Below are positions 55,993 through 64,000 of a stretch of DNA of 64,000 bases, piece by piece. Where the stretch lies: assembly GCA_902612965.1 (NCBI GenBank), contig CACMFN010000005.1:1-64000 (forward strand), written 5' to 3'. A program made the position numbers and the translations under genes. The notes below the pieces were generated by a model, which did no database searches, had not been told where the DNA came from, and saw nothing but the letters and a program-made list of their open reading frames with translations. The stretch is from an uncultured SAR116 cluster alpha proteobacterium (lineage in GTDB: Bacteria; Pseudomonadota; Alphaproteobacteria; Puniceispirillales; GCA-002684695). Position 1 is the first letter of the stretch; each line of letters begins with the position of its first letter.

Positions 55993-57828
55993 CTAATTTA
56001 TTTTCTTTCTGAAGATTGAATAATCTTCAAAAGCTTTTTTTACATTTTGATTCTTTGAAACTTCAGGAATCGCCACATCCCACCAAGTACCTCCCTCTTC
56101 AGTACTTTGATCTGGATCAGTATCTATAACTATTACATTCACCTCTTTTCGGCTTATAAATTTTTCAACTAAATCTTCTAATTCTTCTATTGAGTTAGCT
56201 TTTTCCGCATTTGCGCCTAGTGATTTTGCATGTAATACATAGTCAATATTTGGCAGTTTCTGATGATGGCTATCTTTAAATAGATTATTAAAGGGTTCAC
56301 TGCCAGTTGACTTTTGTAGTCTGTTAATACAACCAAATCCTCTATTGTCTGTCACAATTATAGTAGTTGAAATGCCCATCATTACAGCAGTTGATAGTTC
56401 TGAATTCATCATCATGTATGATCCATCTCCAACAAATATTACATTTGGTCTGTCAGGCTCTGCTAAATTAACTCCTATTGCAGCTGGTATTTCATAACCC
56501 ATACAAGAAAATCCATACTCCATATGGTATCCTTCAACATCACCAGACTTCCATAATTTGTGGAGCTCACCAGGCATAGAGCCAGCAGCTCCAATAACAA
56601 TTGTGTCTTTAGGTACATTTCTATTTACTGCACCAATAACTTCACTGTCAGATGGTAAGAAATTTTTATCAGATTTAGATGTTACTCTTACAACATCAGC
56701 TTCCCATAAATTCTTTAATCTATTTATTTCAGTTTCATATTGTTTTGAAATATGGAAATTGTTAATTCTCTCTAAAATTAATTTTACTGAAACTTTAGCG
56801 TCACCTAATAAAGAAATACTTTTATGCTTAACAACATCATGATTTTGCACATTAATTGAAATCATTTCACACGAAATCAGAGTATTGGATCCAGTTGTAA
56901 AGTCTTGAAGTCTGCTTCCAACTGATATAACTAAATCTGATTTTTTTGCCAGCTCATTAGCAACACTGCTACCAGTAACACCAATAGAACCAACAAATTT
57001 AGAATTAGTTTCATCTAGACTGGATTTTCCAGCTTGCGTAACTGCAAAAGGAATACCTGTTGAATTAATTAAATTTTCCAATTCAGTTTTCGCACCAGAG
57101 TATTTTACACCTCCGCCCACAATGATAAGAGGTTTTTTGGAAGAATTAATTTTTTTTATAACATTGTCTAATTCATCAAAATCGCATGGCTGGCGTCTAA
57201 TTTTCCAGACTTTTGGTTCAAAAAAAGTTTCTGGATAATCGTAAGCCTCTGATTGGACATCTTGACACAAAGATAGTGTAACGGGTCCACAATCGGCTGG
57301 GTCAGTAAGGACAGACATTGCTTTAGGGAGAGACTGAATTATTTGCTCTGGTCTCGTAATTCTATCAAAAAATCTACTTATAGGTTTAAAGCAATCATTT
57401 GCTGAAACAGTTGCATCAGCAAAATTTTCTGTCTGTTGAAGAACAGGATCTGGTAATCTATTAGCAAAAACATCCCCTGGTAAGAACAATATAGGAAGTC
57501 TGTTTACATATGCCAATGCGCATGCAGTAAGAAAATTTGTTGCTCCTGGACCTATAGAAGACGTGACGGCCATCATTTGGCGCCTTTTTTTTTGCTTTGC
57601 AAATGAAATTGCTGCATGTGCCATACCTTGCTCATTATGTCCACGAAATGTAGGTAATTTGTCTTTAACATCAAATAGTGCTTCACCAAGACCAGCAACA
57701 TTGCCATGCCCAAAGATGCCCCAAACACCTACAAATGCGTTTTCATGCTTGGAGCTAAACTGTTCAATTTTTTGGTTTATCATCCATTTTGTTAAAGCTT
57801 GAGACATCGTGAGTTTTATAGTGTTCAT
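55993..57828 (-). CDS. iolD: 3D-(3,5/4)-trihydroxycyclohexane-1,2-dione hydrolase
   Basis: A 611-residue thiamine-diphosphate enzyme that opens the ring of the diketone to 5-deoxy-glucuronate. The N-terminal Glu region 'GVWGIFGHGNVAGLGEALF', 'HNEQGMAHAAISFAKQK' and 'SIGPGATNFLTACALAYVN' are typical. The C-terminal TPP/Mg motif is 'IFVGDGSYMMMNSELSTAVM' with 'DNRGFGCINRLQ'. Length is that of IolD (about 600-640). ATG 57828 follows iolC by three bases with AGGA upstream. Confidence 0.95.
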   Translation of the reverse strand: MNTIKLTMSQALTKWMINQKIEQFSSKHENAFVGVWGIFGHGNVAGLGEALFDVKDKLPTFRGHNEQGMAHAAISFAKQKKRRQMMAVTSSIGPGATNFLTACALAYVNRLPILFLPGDVFANRLPDPVLQQTENFADATVSANDCFKPISRFFDRITRPEQIIQSLPKAMSVLTDPADCGPVTLSLCQDVQSEAYDYPETFFEPKVWKIRRQPCDFDELDNVIKKINSSKKPLIIVGGGVKYSGAKTELENLINSTGIPFAVTQAGKSSLDETNSKFVGSIGVTGSSVANELAKKSDLVISVGSRLQDFTTGSNTLISCEMISINVQNHDVVKHKSISLLGDAKVSVKLILERINNFHISKQYETEINRLKNLWEADVVRVTSKSDKNFLPSDSEVIGAVNRNVPKDTIVIGAAGSMPGELHKLWKSGDVEGYHMEYGFSCMGYEIPAAIGVNLAEPDRPNVIFVGDGSYMMMNSELSTAVMMGISTTIIVTDNRGFGCINRLQKSTGSEPFNNLFKDSHHQKLPNIDYVLHAKSLGANAEKANSIEELEDLVEKFISRKEVNVIVIDTDPDQSTEEGGTWWDVAIPEVSKNQNVKKAFEDYSIFRKKIN

Positions 57829-57831
57829 AAT

Positions 57832-59721
57832 TTAATTCCTAGAATTTTCCCAGATTTTGATTAATTTTTTTAATTTATTCGACATTATATCTTTTGCGTA
57901 ATCATTACTGATTTCATCATTAAGCCATTTTTTTGCAGCTTCTGAAAAAATTGTCCTTCCTATAGCAAAACCTTTTATTAGTTTTTCTTTTTGCGTTGCA
58001 TTGAATACATCAATCATATGTTCTTGATCTGTGTCTTTACCTAAAATAACAACTCCATTGGTATAAGGGTCATTACTATTGACAAATTCACAAGTCATTT
58101 TCCAAAAATTCTTATCTTTAACAGGCTCAATTTTCCACCAGTCTGGAAATATACCAAGCTCATAAAATCTTTTGATTAATTCTACTATTTGTTCAGGATC
58201 TGTATTTTTCTTACTATATCCTGTAATAATTTCTAATAAAAATTCATGATTTGTATTTCTACAGGCATTATAAAGACTTAGGATTTTATTCTCATTTTGT
58301 ATTTTTAGCTCTAAATTATCATCCATTCTCATTGGAGCCAAAACTTTTACACAATGATTTATGGGCCATTTTGATAAATAGGCTGTCAAATTTTGTTCAT
58401 TAGTGAGTTCCAAAGGATATTTTCCAGAAACTTCTATTGGTCTGCCAATCCACATTCCGTAATCTGATGCCTTTTGTAAAGCAGATCGGCCTAATTCATC
58501 GTCAACTAAAATTCCTATATTTGGAAAATCTTTTTTAAGACTTACAGCAACTTCAAGAGCGAGTGTTTTAAAAATATCAATATCATTTTCTGTTTTATTT
58601 GACTTTTTTGCCCAATTTAAAAATTGTTTTCTATGGTCAAAGGCAAAGGCAAATAGTTGTGAGTATTTTACTCTTCTATTTGTTGACCAATGTATTTGTT
58701 CAAGTTTTTTGTCTTTCCTGAGAGAATACTCATTACTTCCAAAACTAATAAAATAATTTAATTCTTCAACAGATGGATATGAAGGCGCGCAACCATGACG
58801 TGATACTGCGAGTGCTCCACAGGCATTTGCAAGCTCTGAACATTTTCTTAATTCTTCACCTTTAAGCCAGCCCTTTAAAAAACCAGCCATAAATCCATCG
58901 CCTGCTCCTAAAACATTGAATATTTCAATTTCTCTTACAGGTACAGTTATGCCATTACTCCAATTACTAATATCATCTTTAAAAACTGTGCATCCTAGTG
59001 ATCCTCTTTTACAAACGAATATTGCTTTTGAAATCTTCCTACAAACTTTCATCGACTCTAAAGTATCATTTTGACCGCCTGCTATATTCCATTCTTCTTC
59101 AGTTCCAACAATTAATGTGCAATAAGAAAGAATATTTTGGATATGGTTAGTGACTGAAAGATTTTCTTTAAAGCGACTTTCTCCTTCATTATGCTTACCC
59201 ATTTCCCATAAATTAGGTCTGTAATCTATATCTAATATGACTTCTTTATTAAATTTCTTTGCAATTTTCATTGCTTTAAAAGAAGCATCTGAAACAGTTT
59301 TAGTGCTAAAATGAGTTCCTGTTACAAGAACTGACTTTGAAATTTTAATAAAATCTTCTTCAATGTCATCTTCGCATAAAGCCATATCAGCACAATTTTC
59401 TCTGAAGAAAATTAGAGGAAATTGATCCTGGCTCTTAATCCCTAATAATACCAGCGCTGTAAGTCTGTCCTTATCTGTTTTTATATTTGATACGTTAACG
59501 CCTTCACGACGGAGTTGTTCAATAACGAACCTGCCCATATGTTCATTACCAACTCTAGTAATTAAAGCTGACTTCAATCCTAGCCTAGAACAACCAATAC
59601 TAATATTGGTTGGGCTACCACCAACATATTTAGAGAATGAGGACATATCTTCAAGTTTTCCATTAACTTGATCACCATAAAGATCAACTGAAGATCGTCC
59701 TATGCATATTACATCGAGCAT
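57832..59721 (-). CDS. iolC: IolC kinase fused to DUF2090 aldolase-like domain
   Basis: A 629-residue fusion. Residues 1-about 325 are 5-dehydro-2-deoxygluconokinase of the PfkB family ('GRSSVDLYGDQVNGKL', 'YVGGSPTNISIGCSRLG', 'NVLGAGDGFMAGFLKGWL'). The rest is a DUF2090 domain ('FAFDHRKQFLNWAKKSN', 'GILVDDELGRSAL', 'PDWWKIEPV', 'GVVILGKD'), often annotated as the 6-phospho-5-dehydro-2-deoxygluconate aldolase partner. ATG 59721 is preferred over the in-frame TTG 59733 because GGGA upstream is properly spaced. It heads the operon, facing the transporter genes. Confidence 0.92.
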   Translation of the reverse strand: MLDVICIGRSSVDLYGDQVNGKLEDMSSFSKYVGGSPTNISIGCSRLGLKSALITRVGNEHMGRFVIEQLRREGVNVSNIKTDKDRLTALVLLGIKSQDQFPLIFFRENCADMALCEDDIEEDFIKISKSVLVTGTHFSTKTVSDASFKAMKIAKKFNKEVILDIDYRPNLWEMGKHNEGESRFKENLSVTNHIQNILSYCTLIVGTEEEWNIAGGQNDTLESMKVCRKISKAIFVCKRGSLGCTVFKDDISNWSNGITVPVREIEIFNVLGAGDGFMAGFLKGWLKGEELRKCSELANACGALAVSRHGCAPSYPSVEELNYFISFGSNEYSLRKDKKLEQIHWSTNRRVKYSQLFAFAFDHRKQFLNWAKKSNKTENDIDIFKTLALEVAVSLKKDFPNIGILVDDELGRSALQKASDYGMWIGRPIEVSGKYPLELTNEQNLTAYLSKWPINHCVKVLAPMRMDDNLELKIQNENKILSLYNACRNTNHEFLLEIITGYSKKNTDPEQIVELIKRFYELGIFPDWWKIEPVKDKNFWKMTCEFVNSNDPYTNGVVILGKDTDQEHMIDVFNATQKEKLIKGFAIGRTIFSEAAKKWLNDEISNDYAKDIMSNKLKKLIKIWENSRN

Positions 59722-59733
59722 TAAAATTCCCAA

Positions 59734-59924
59734 AATACTTTAGATATATTTTAATTAAATTATTCATAATAAAATGTGAATAGTTAATCTGTTTTCTCAT
59801 CATAAAAATATCATATATTTTTAGTAATATATGTAATATCATACTTGACTCAAAACCAAATAATCAGTAGCAATCTATTTAAACAAAATTCACAAAATAA
59901 ATATTATAATTTTCGGAGGATATT
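59734..59924. promoter_or_regulatory. Divergent control region between iol operon and inositol transporter
   Basis: About 190 AT-rich bases separate the minus-strand iolC start from the plus-strand binding-protein gene, so both promoters and any operator should lie here. Visible are an inverted repeat with seven-base arms at 59812-59818 and 59827-59833, a nine-base direct repeat AATATCATA at 59807-59815 and 59835-59843, and a -35-like TTGACT at 59845-59850 on the plus strand. No clear -10 could be fixed. A GGAGG ribosome-binding site precedes ATG 59925. The repressor is not in the window. Confidence 0.5.
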
Positions 59925-60830
59925 ATGAAAAAAATATTGTTAGGAATTTTCATAACTATCTTTTTTGCTGGTGGCGCATTAGCTGAAAGATATGTTATGG
60001 TTACTCATACTGCAGGTACTGATCCTTTTTGGCCAGTTGTTCAAAAAGGTGGTGAAGACGCTGCAAAAGCTATTGGTGCAGATTTTGAATACATGTTTCA
60101 CCCATCTGGGGACATGGCTGAAATGGCTAAATTAATAGTTGCTGCTACAGCTACTCAGCCTGATGGAATGGTTGTATCATTGCCAGATCCAGATGCTCTT
60201 GGTCCTGCTATTCAAGACGCAGTTGCAGCAGGTATTCCTGTAATTACAATGAACTCTGGGCTAGAGTCTTCAAAGAAGGTTGGTGCATTAATGCACGTTG
60301 GACAACCTGAATTTTTAGCTGGTCAAAAAGCTGGTGAAAGAGCAGCGGCTGAAGGTGCAACTAATGCTATTTGTTTAAACCAAGAATCATTTAATACTGC
60401 ACTTGTTGACCGTTGTGAAGGTTATGGTACTGCAGTTAAAACAAAAATGATTGATAGTACAAATGACCCAGCTGAAATTCAAACAAGAACAGCTGCAGCA
60501 CTGCAAGCTGACCCAAGTGTTGATGCAATTTTAGCAGCTGGACCACATGTTTGTGATGCTGCAGCTAAGGCAATTGCTGAGGTTGGTGCTTCAATTCATT
60601 TAGCATGTTTTGATTTGTCACCAGCTGTTATGGATTTAATTAATTCAGGTCAAGCTGCTTTTACAATTGACCAACAGCAAAGATTGCAAGGTTATATGCC
60701 TATTATAGTGTTGCATCTTTACAATACAAATGCTGGTATGCTTCCAGGTGACAATATTCCATCTGGTCCAGGTTTTGTTGATAAGTCAAATGCATCTGCG
60801 GTTGCTTCTCAAGCAGGCGTAAACCGATAA
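59925..60830 (+). CDS. Sugar/inositol-binding periplasmic protein
   Basis: A 301-residue solute-binding protein of the Peripla_BP_4 (ribose/galactose-type) family. A cleavable signal peptide ('LLGIFITIFFAGGALA') precedes 'RYVMVTHTAGTDPFWPVVQK', 'VVSLPDPDALGPAIQDAVAA', 'GIPVITMNSGLES' and 'FTIDQQQRLQGYMPIIVL', all typical. Its position opposite a full iol operon suggests inositol as ligand, as for IbpA-type proteins. A strong GGAGG site and a terminator hairpin straight after the gene indicate high, separately set expression. Confidence 0.88.
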   Translation: MKKILLGIFITIFFAGGALAERYVMVTHTAGTDPFWPVVQKGGEDAAKAIGADFEYMFHPSGDMAEMAKLIVAATATQPDGMVVSLPDPDALGPAIQDAVAAGIPVITMNSGLESSKKVGALMHVGQPEFLAGQKAGERAAAEGATNAICLNQESFNTALVDRCEGYGTAVKTKMIDSTNDPAEIQTRTAAALQADPSVDAILAAGPHVCDAAAKAIAEVGASIHLACFDLSPAVMDLINSGQAAFTIDQQQRLQGYMPIIVLHLYNTNAGMLPGDNIPSGPGFVDKSNASAVASQAGVNR

Positions 60831-60850
60831 TTTGAAAAAAAAATTTAGGC

Positions 60851-60882
60851 AAGGTGGCAAGAAATTGCCACCTTTGTTTTTT
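60851..60882 (+). terminator. Intrinsic terminator/attenuator after the binding-protein gene
   Basis: A perfect ten-base stem (60851-60860 with 60865-60874, AAGGTGGCAA against TTGCCACCTT) closes on a GAAA tetraloop and is followed by TGTTTTTT. It lies between the binding-protein stop and the permease start on the same strand. Partial read-through would give more binding protein than permease and ATPase, as usual for ABC importers. Confidence 0.88.
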
Positions 60883-60920
60883 CTCAATTAATTTATAAAA
60901 TTTCTTGTAAAGTTATTTAA

Positions 60921-62501
60921 ATGAATTCTAATTCTAGAGCTGAAAGTGACCGATTAAAAAAAAGAAATTGGTTTATTGAAATACTCCAAAGACCTGAAAT
61001 AGGCCCTTTCGGTGTAATGTTACTATTAATTTTAGCACTTGGTTTTTTTTCAATTCCTGAAAATGCAAATACTTGGAACTTATTTGAAGGTGAGGGTCTT
61101 AATGCCTTAGGAATAAGAAATAATCTTAGAATAATTGCTCAATTAGGGATTATAGCATTAGGTGCTGGTTTATTGATTATTGCAGGGGAATTCGATTTAT
61201 CAATTGGCTCCATGATAGGTTTTGCTGGAATGTGTATGGCAATTACACTTAAATGGGGTTTTCATATTGTAATTCCTTATATTTCTTTTACTAATGGTAT
61301 ATCTGTAGAGAAATTTGTTATTGCTAGTTTTAATAATGTAACTCCACTTGCTGCTGTATTTATAACTCTTTGTTTCACACTTTTCTTTGGTTGGCTTATG
61401 GGCTTGATAGTTGTTAAAACAGGGCTTGCATCATTTATTGTATCTTTGTCATTTTTATTCTTCTTAAGAGGTCTTACTGAGGTTTGTTATCGGGCATTTA
61501 ATAAAGCCCCAGATCAAACTGCAGGTTCGACACAGGTTTCTGATTTGCCTGACTTTAAAAATATAGTAAATCTACCTGAATATGGTGAGATTGGAAGGGT
61601 TGCAGCAAAAAGATTAGACCCTGAGATTTTACTTAGATATTATGAAAAATTATCTCCAGATCAAATAGCAGCATTCTCACAAAAGCTTTCTATGGCTTTT
61701 GAAAGAGTGGCCGCAAAAAAAACTGAAATATTAATGAATAAAAATATTTCTAATATTGAACGTGAGATTAACAACGCAAAGGAAGCCGGAAACACCGATT
61801 TAGTTACCACTTTGCAAAGTAGACTTTTAGATGCACAAAATATGGCGCCTGTAGTTCCAAAAGATGTAACAAATTTAGATATAGTTAAAGCATGGATTGA
61901 TACCTTACCTTCTGAGAGACCAGCTGCTGATTTTTTTGGTGGGAATGTTTTAGAAGGAATGTTTGAATGGCTTTATCAAATTGGATGGAATGTTAATAAT
62001 TACGGAAATAAATTTGCACCTGGATTATACAACGCCGTTTTTCTTTGGATACTAATTGCTATTGTAGCATGGATAGTTTTGAGTAAAACACAAGCTGGAA
62101 ACTGGATTTACTCAACAGGTGGCAATTTGAATGCTGCCAAAGCTAATGGTGTACCAACTGGTAAGGTTAAGATAAGTTTATTTATGTTTTCTGCATTTTG
62201 TGCAACTATGTTTGCAGCTACACAAGTCTTTGAAACTAATACAGCTGACGCAGCAAAAGGTGTATTAAAGGAACTTGAAGCAATCGCCGCGGCTGTTATA
62301 GGTGGCGTTGTTTTGACAGGTGGATTTGGAACCGTGCTTGGAATTATGTTCGGCTCAATTATTTTTGGTATAGCAAGTGTAGCCTTTTTCTATATACCTT
62401 ATGTTGATGGATCATTTTACAGAATTTTTCTTGGTGCAGTTTTATTAATTGCTGCATTAACTAATGAAAATATTAGAAAAAGGATTACTGGAGGTATTTA
62501 G
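60921..62501 (+). CDS. ABC sugar/inositol permease with large insertion
   Basis: A 526-residue BPD_transp_2 permease (RbsC type), against about 320-350 residues normally. Residues 1-185 and 370-526 match the family: 'LGAGLLIIAGEFDLSIGSMI', 'GLASFIVSLSFLFFLRGLTE', 'WIYSTGGNLNAAKANGVP' and 'AAVIGGVVLTGGFGTVLGI'. Between them, where a short outer loop is usual, lies a hydrophilic segment of about 180 residues with a helical, coiled-coil-like stretch ('MNKNISNIEREINNAKEAGN'). The extra part should face the periplasm and might contact the binding protein. It ends with GGAGG just before the ATPase gene. Confidence 0.88.
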   Translation: MNSNSRAESDRLKKRNWFIEILQRPEIGPFGVMLLLILALGFFSIPENANTWNLFEGEGLNALGIRNNLRIIAQLGIIALGAGLLIIAGEFDLSIGSMIGFAGMCMAITLKWGFHIVIPYISFTNGISVEKFVIASFNNVTPLAAVFITLCFTLFFGWLMGLIVVKTGLASFIVSLSFLFFLRGLTEVCYRAFNKAPDQTAGSTQVSDLPDFKNIVNLPEYGEIGRVAAKRLDPEILLRYYEKLSPDQIAAFSQKLSMAFERVAAKKTEILMNKNISNIEREINNAKEAGNTDLVTTLQSRLLDAQNMAPVVPKDVTNLDIVKAWIDTLPSERPAADFFGGNVLEGMFEWLYQIGWNVNNYGNKFAPGLYNAVFLWILIAIVAWIVLSKTQAGNWIYSTGGNLNAAKANGVPTGKVKISLFMFSAFCATMFAATQVFETNTADAAKGVLKELEAIAAAVIGGVVLTGGFGTVLGIMFGSIIFGIASVAFFYIPYVDGSFYRIFLGAVLLIAALTNENIRKRITGGI

Positions 62502-62502
62502 T

Positions 62503-63285
62503 ATGTCTAATTTAGATCCTCTAGTTAAAATTGAAAATCTTAAAAAAAATTTTGGTAATTTCACAGCTCTAAATGGCGTTTCTTTAGAAGTTTTTCCTGG
62601 TGAAGTTCATGCTCTTTTAGGAGATAATGGTGCAGGTAAATCTACTTTGATAAAAATCTTATCTGGTGTTTATCAACCAACTTCAGGAAAAATATTTGTT
62701 GAGGGGAGTGAAGTTAAATTTTCATCTCCTAGAGATGCGTCAAACGTTGGTATCGGGACTGTTTATCAGGATTTAGCTTTAAATGCTCTTACATCAATGA
62801 CAAGAAATTTTTTTCTGGGAAGAGAGCAGATCATAGGTCCGCCACCATTTGGGATTTTAAAGTCAAAGGAAATGAATAAAATTGCAGTTGAGGAAATGAA
62901 AAAAATTGGAATTTTTATATCTGATCCTGAGCAAGCTGTTGGTACTATGTCAGGTGGGCAAAGACAAACTTTAGCTATAGCTAGAGCAATTTATTTTGGA
63001 GCAAAAGTTTTAATACTTGATGAACCAACATCCGCGTTAGGACAAAAGCAACAGATGGAAGTTTTGAAAACTATTTTAAAAGTTCGCGATCTAGGTAATA
63101 TCGCAATAATTTTGATAACTCATAATGAAATACACGCTAGATTAGTTGCTGACCGTTTTACTTTTCTAAGTTTAGGTGAAGTTATCGGTACAGGAACTCC
63201 TGATGACCTAAAAGATAGTGATATTAAAAGGCTTATGGCTGGTGGTGCTGAAATTGGAGACTTGGCAGCAGAACTTAAAAGATAA
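62503..63285 (+). CDS. ABC sugar/inositol importer ATPase, single domain
   Basis: A 260-residue ATPase with one ABC domain: Walker A 'LLGDNGAGKSTLIKILSGVY', signature 'TMSGGQRQTLAIARAIYFGA', Walker B 'VLILDEPTSALG' and switch His 'ILITHNEIHA'. RbsA-type partners usually have two fused ABC domains; here it must work as a homodimer, like FrcA-type proteins. ATG 62503 is chosen because it follows the permease stop and GGAGG; an upstream in-frame ATG at 62464 lies inside the permease gene. A ribosome-binding site for the next gene follows. Confidence 0.93.
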   Translation: MSNLDPLVKIENLKKNFGNFTALNGVSLEVFPGEVHALLGDNGAGKSTLIKILSGVYQPTSGKIFVEGSEVKFSSPRDASNVGIGTVYQDLALNALTSMTRNFFLGREQIIGPPPFGILKSKEMNKIAVEEMKKIGIFISDPEQAVGTMSGGQRQTLAIARAIYFGAKVLILDEPTSALGQKQQMEVLKTILKVRDLGNIAIILITHNEIHARLVADRFTFLSLGEVIGTGTPDDLKDSDIKRLMAGGAEIGDLAAELKR

Positions 63286-63306
63286 AAAAATTAGGGGAGC
63301 AACTAT

Positions 63307-64000
63307 ATGAAACCAATTGGAGTTGGAGTGATTGGAACAGGGTTTATGGGAAAAGCTCACTCTATTGCGTATAGTGCATCAGCTTCTGTTTTCGGTACTG
63401 GTTTAAGACCAAAATTAGAAATTGTATGTGATTTAAGCCCTGACAGAGCTTCTCAAAGGGCTACGGATCTTGGTTTTTCGAGACATACTGATAAATGGCA
63501 AGATGTAGTAAATGACCCAAAGGTTGAATTAATTTCAGTTTGCACACCAAATAATACGCACTCTGAAATTGCAATTTCAGCATTAAAAACTGGAAAGCAT
63601 GTATGGTGTGAAAAGCCGATGTCATCTTCAATGGAAGATAGTCAAAAAATGGCAGAAGCATCTTTAAATACAAATGCGAAGACAATTATAGGATATAATT
63701 ATACTAAAAATCCTATTGTTTTACATGCAAAAGAAATCATTGAAAAAGGGACAATTGGCAGAGTTTCAGGATTTTTTTGTAGGTATGATGTTGATAATGA
63801 AGCAGATGGGAAAAAACCTTGGTCATGGAGAATGTCAAAAAAACTATCTGGCACTGGTGCTAATGGTGATATTTTAAGTCATGTAATAAGCATAGCCCAC
63901 TACCTAACTAATTCTAAGATTTCTAGGGTTGTTGGTGACGTAAGTATCATTCACAATAAAAGAATAGATCCTAAAAATATTGGAAAAACTAAGGAAGTTG
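63307..64000 (+). CDS. Gfo/Idh/MocA-family dehydrogenase, cut by window end
   Basis: The frame opens with ATG 63307 behind GGGGAG and runs to the end of the window without a stop (231 codons seen). The Rossmann motif 'VGVIGTGFMGKAHSIAY', 'SVCTPNNTHSEIAISALKTG', and the catalytic 'GKHVWCEKPMSSSMEDSQKM' identify an NAD(P)-dependent sugar/inositol dehydrogenase. Directly after the importer ATPase (21 bases), it is the likely inositol 2-dehydrogenase or a dehydrogenase for a related inositol isomer. The N-terminus ('VFGTGLRPKLEIVCD') is closer to generic Gfo/Idh/MocA proteins than to textbook IolG, so the exact substrate is open. Confidence 0.9.
   Translation, partial: MKPIGVGVIGTGFMGKAHSIAYSASASVFGTGLRPKLEIVCDLSPDRASQRATDLGFSRHTDKWQDVVNDPKVELISVCTPNNTHSEIAISALKTGKHVWCEKPMSSSMEDSQKMAEASLNTNAKTIIGYNYTKNPIVLHAKEIIEKGTIGRVSGFFCRYDVDNEADGKKPWSWRMSKKLSGTGANGDILSHVISIAHYLTNSKISRVVGDVSIIHNKRIDPKNIGKTKEV

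Noticed and set aside
1-64000. CRISPR arrays, insertion sequences, rRNA genes
   Set aside because: No regularly spaced repeats, transposase genes, terminal inverted repeats or rRNA sequence were recognised on either strand.

Overview
The window is strongly AT-rich and tightly packed: intergenic gaps are short, none longer than 300 bases stays without a gene, and many genes overlap by 1-17 bases. Several gene orders are typical of Alphaproteobacteria: aroA-cmk-rpsA-ihfB-lapA-trpF-trpB-trpA-accD-folC, aroA / FYDLN-acid protein / tRNA-Ala, rnd-lptC-lptA-lptB-ptsN, chvI-chvG-ahcY-tsaE and tlpA / argH-lptM-lysA. Together with a DMSP-demethylase-like gene this suggests a streamlined free-living, probably marine alphaproteobacterium (SAR11/HIMB59/AEGEAN-169-like in style). 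The exact lineage cannot be fixed from sequence reading alone.

Layout. 1-13 kb holds accessory metabolism: a coiled-coil protein cut by the window edge, two EamA exporters, two 2-oxoglutarate oxygenases, a serine-recombinase homologue without its catalytic serine, a MAPEG protein, a MATE exporter, an amidase, a phytase-like esterase, TrmL, an MBL-fold hydrolase, a 1-Cys peroxiredoxin and a DmdA-like GcvT-family enzyme. 13-24 kb holds a TPR-sulfotransferase, a zinc-finger protein, polA, the ChvI/ChvG two-component system (chvG with an apparent frameshift), ahcY, tsaE (no standard start codon), exonuclease I and trxA. 24-34 kb is the conserved minus-strand block folC-accD-trpABF-lapA-ihfB-rpsA-cmk-aroA. 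34-39 kb has tRNA-Ala, a ptsN lacking its phosphorylatable histidine, the Lpt genes, RNase D, an NDUFA9-like protein and uppP. 39-51.6 kb has gltBD, small enzymes, and the lysA-lptM-argH / tlpA locus.

51.6-64 kb is a myo-inositol catabolism and uptake locus. A seven-gene minus-strand operon (iolC-DUF2090 fusion, iolD, iolB, iolE, then a second PfkB kinase, a second IolB-like isomerase and a class II aldolase) diverges from a plus-strand ABC importer (binding protein, permease, single-domain ATPase) followed by a Gfo/Idh/MocA dehydrogenase that runs off the window. The isomerase, kinase and aldolase steps are each encoded twice. That is the strongest candidate here for an undescribed pathway variant.

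The nitrogen-related PTS appears dismantled. The hprK/EIIA/HPr genes usually found between chvG and ahcY are absent, rpoN and hpf are absent between lptB and ptsN, and PtsN has Ser where the phospho-His should be.
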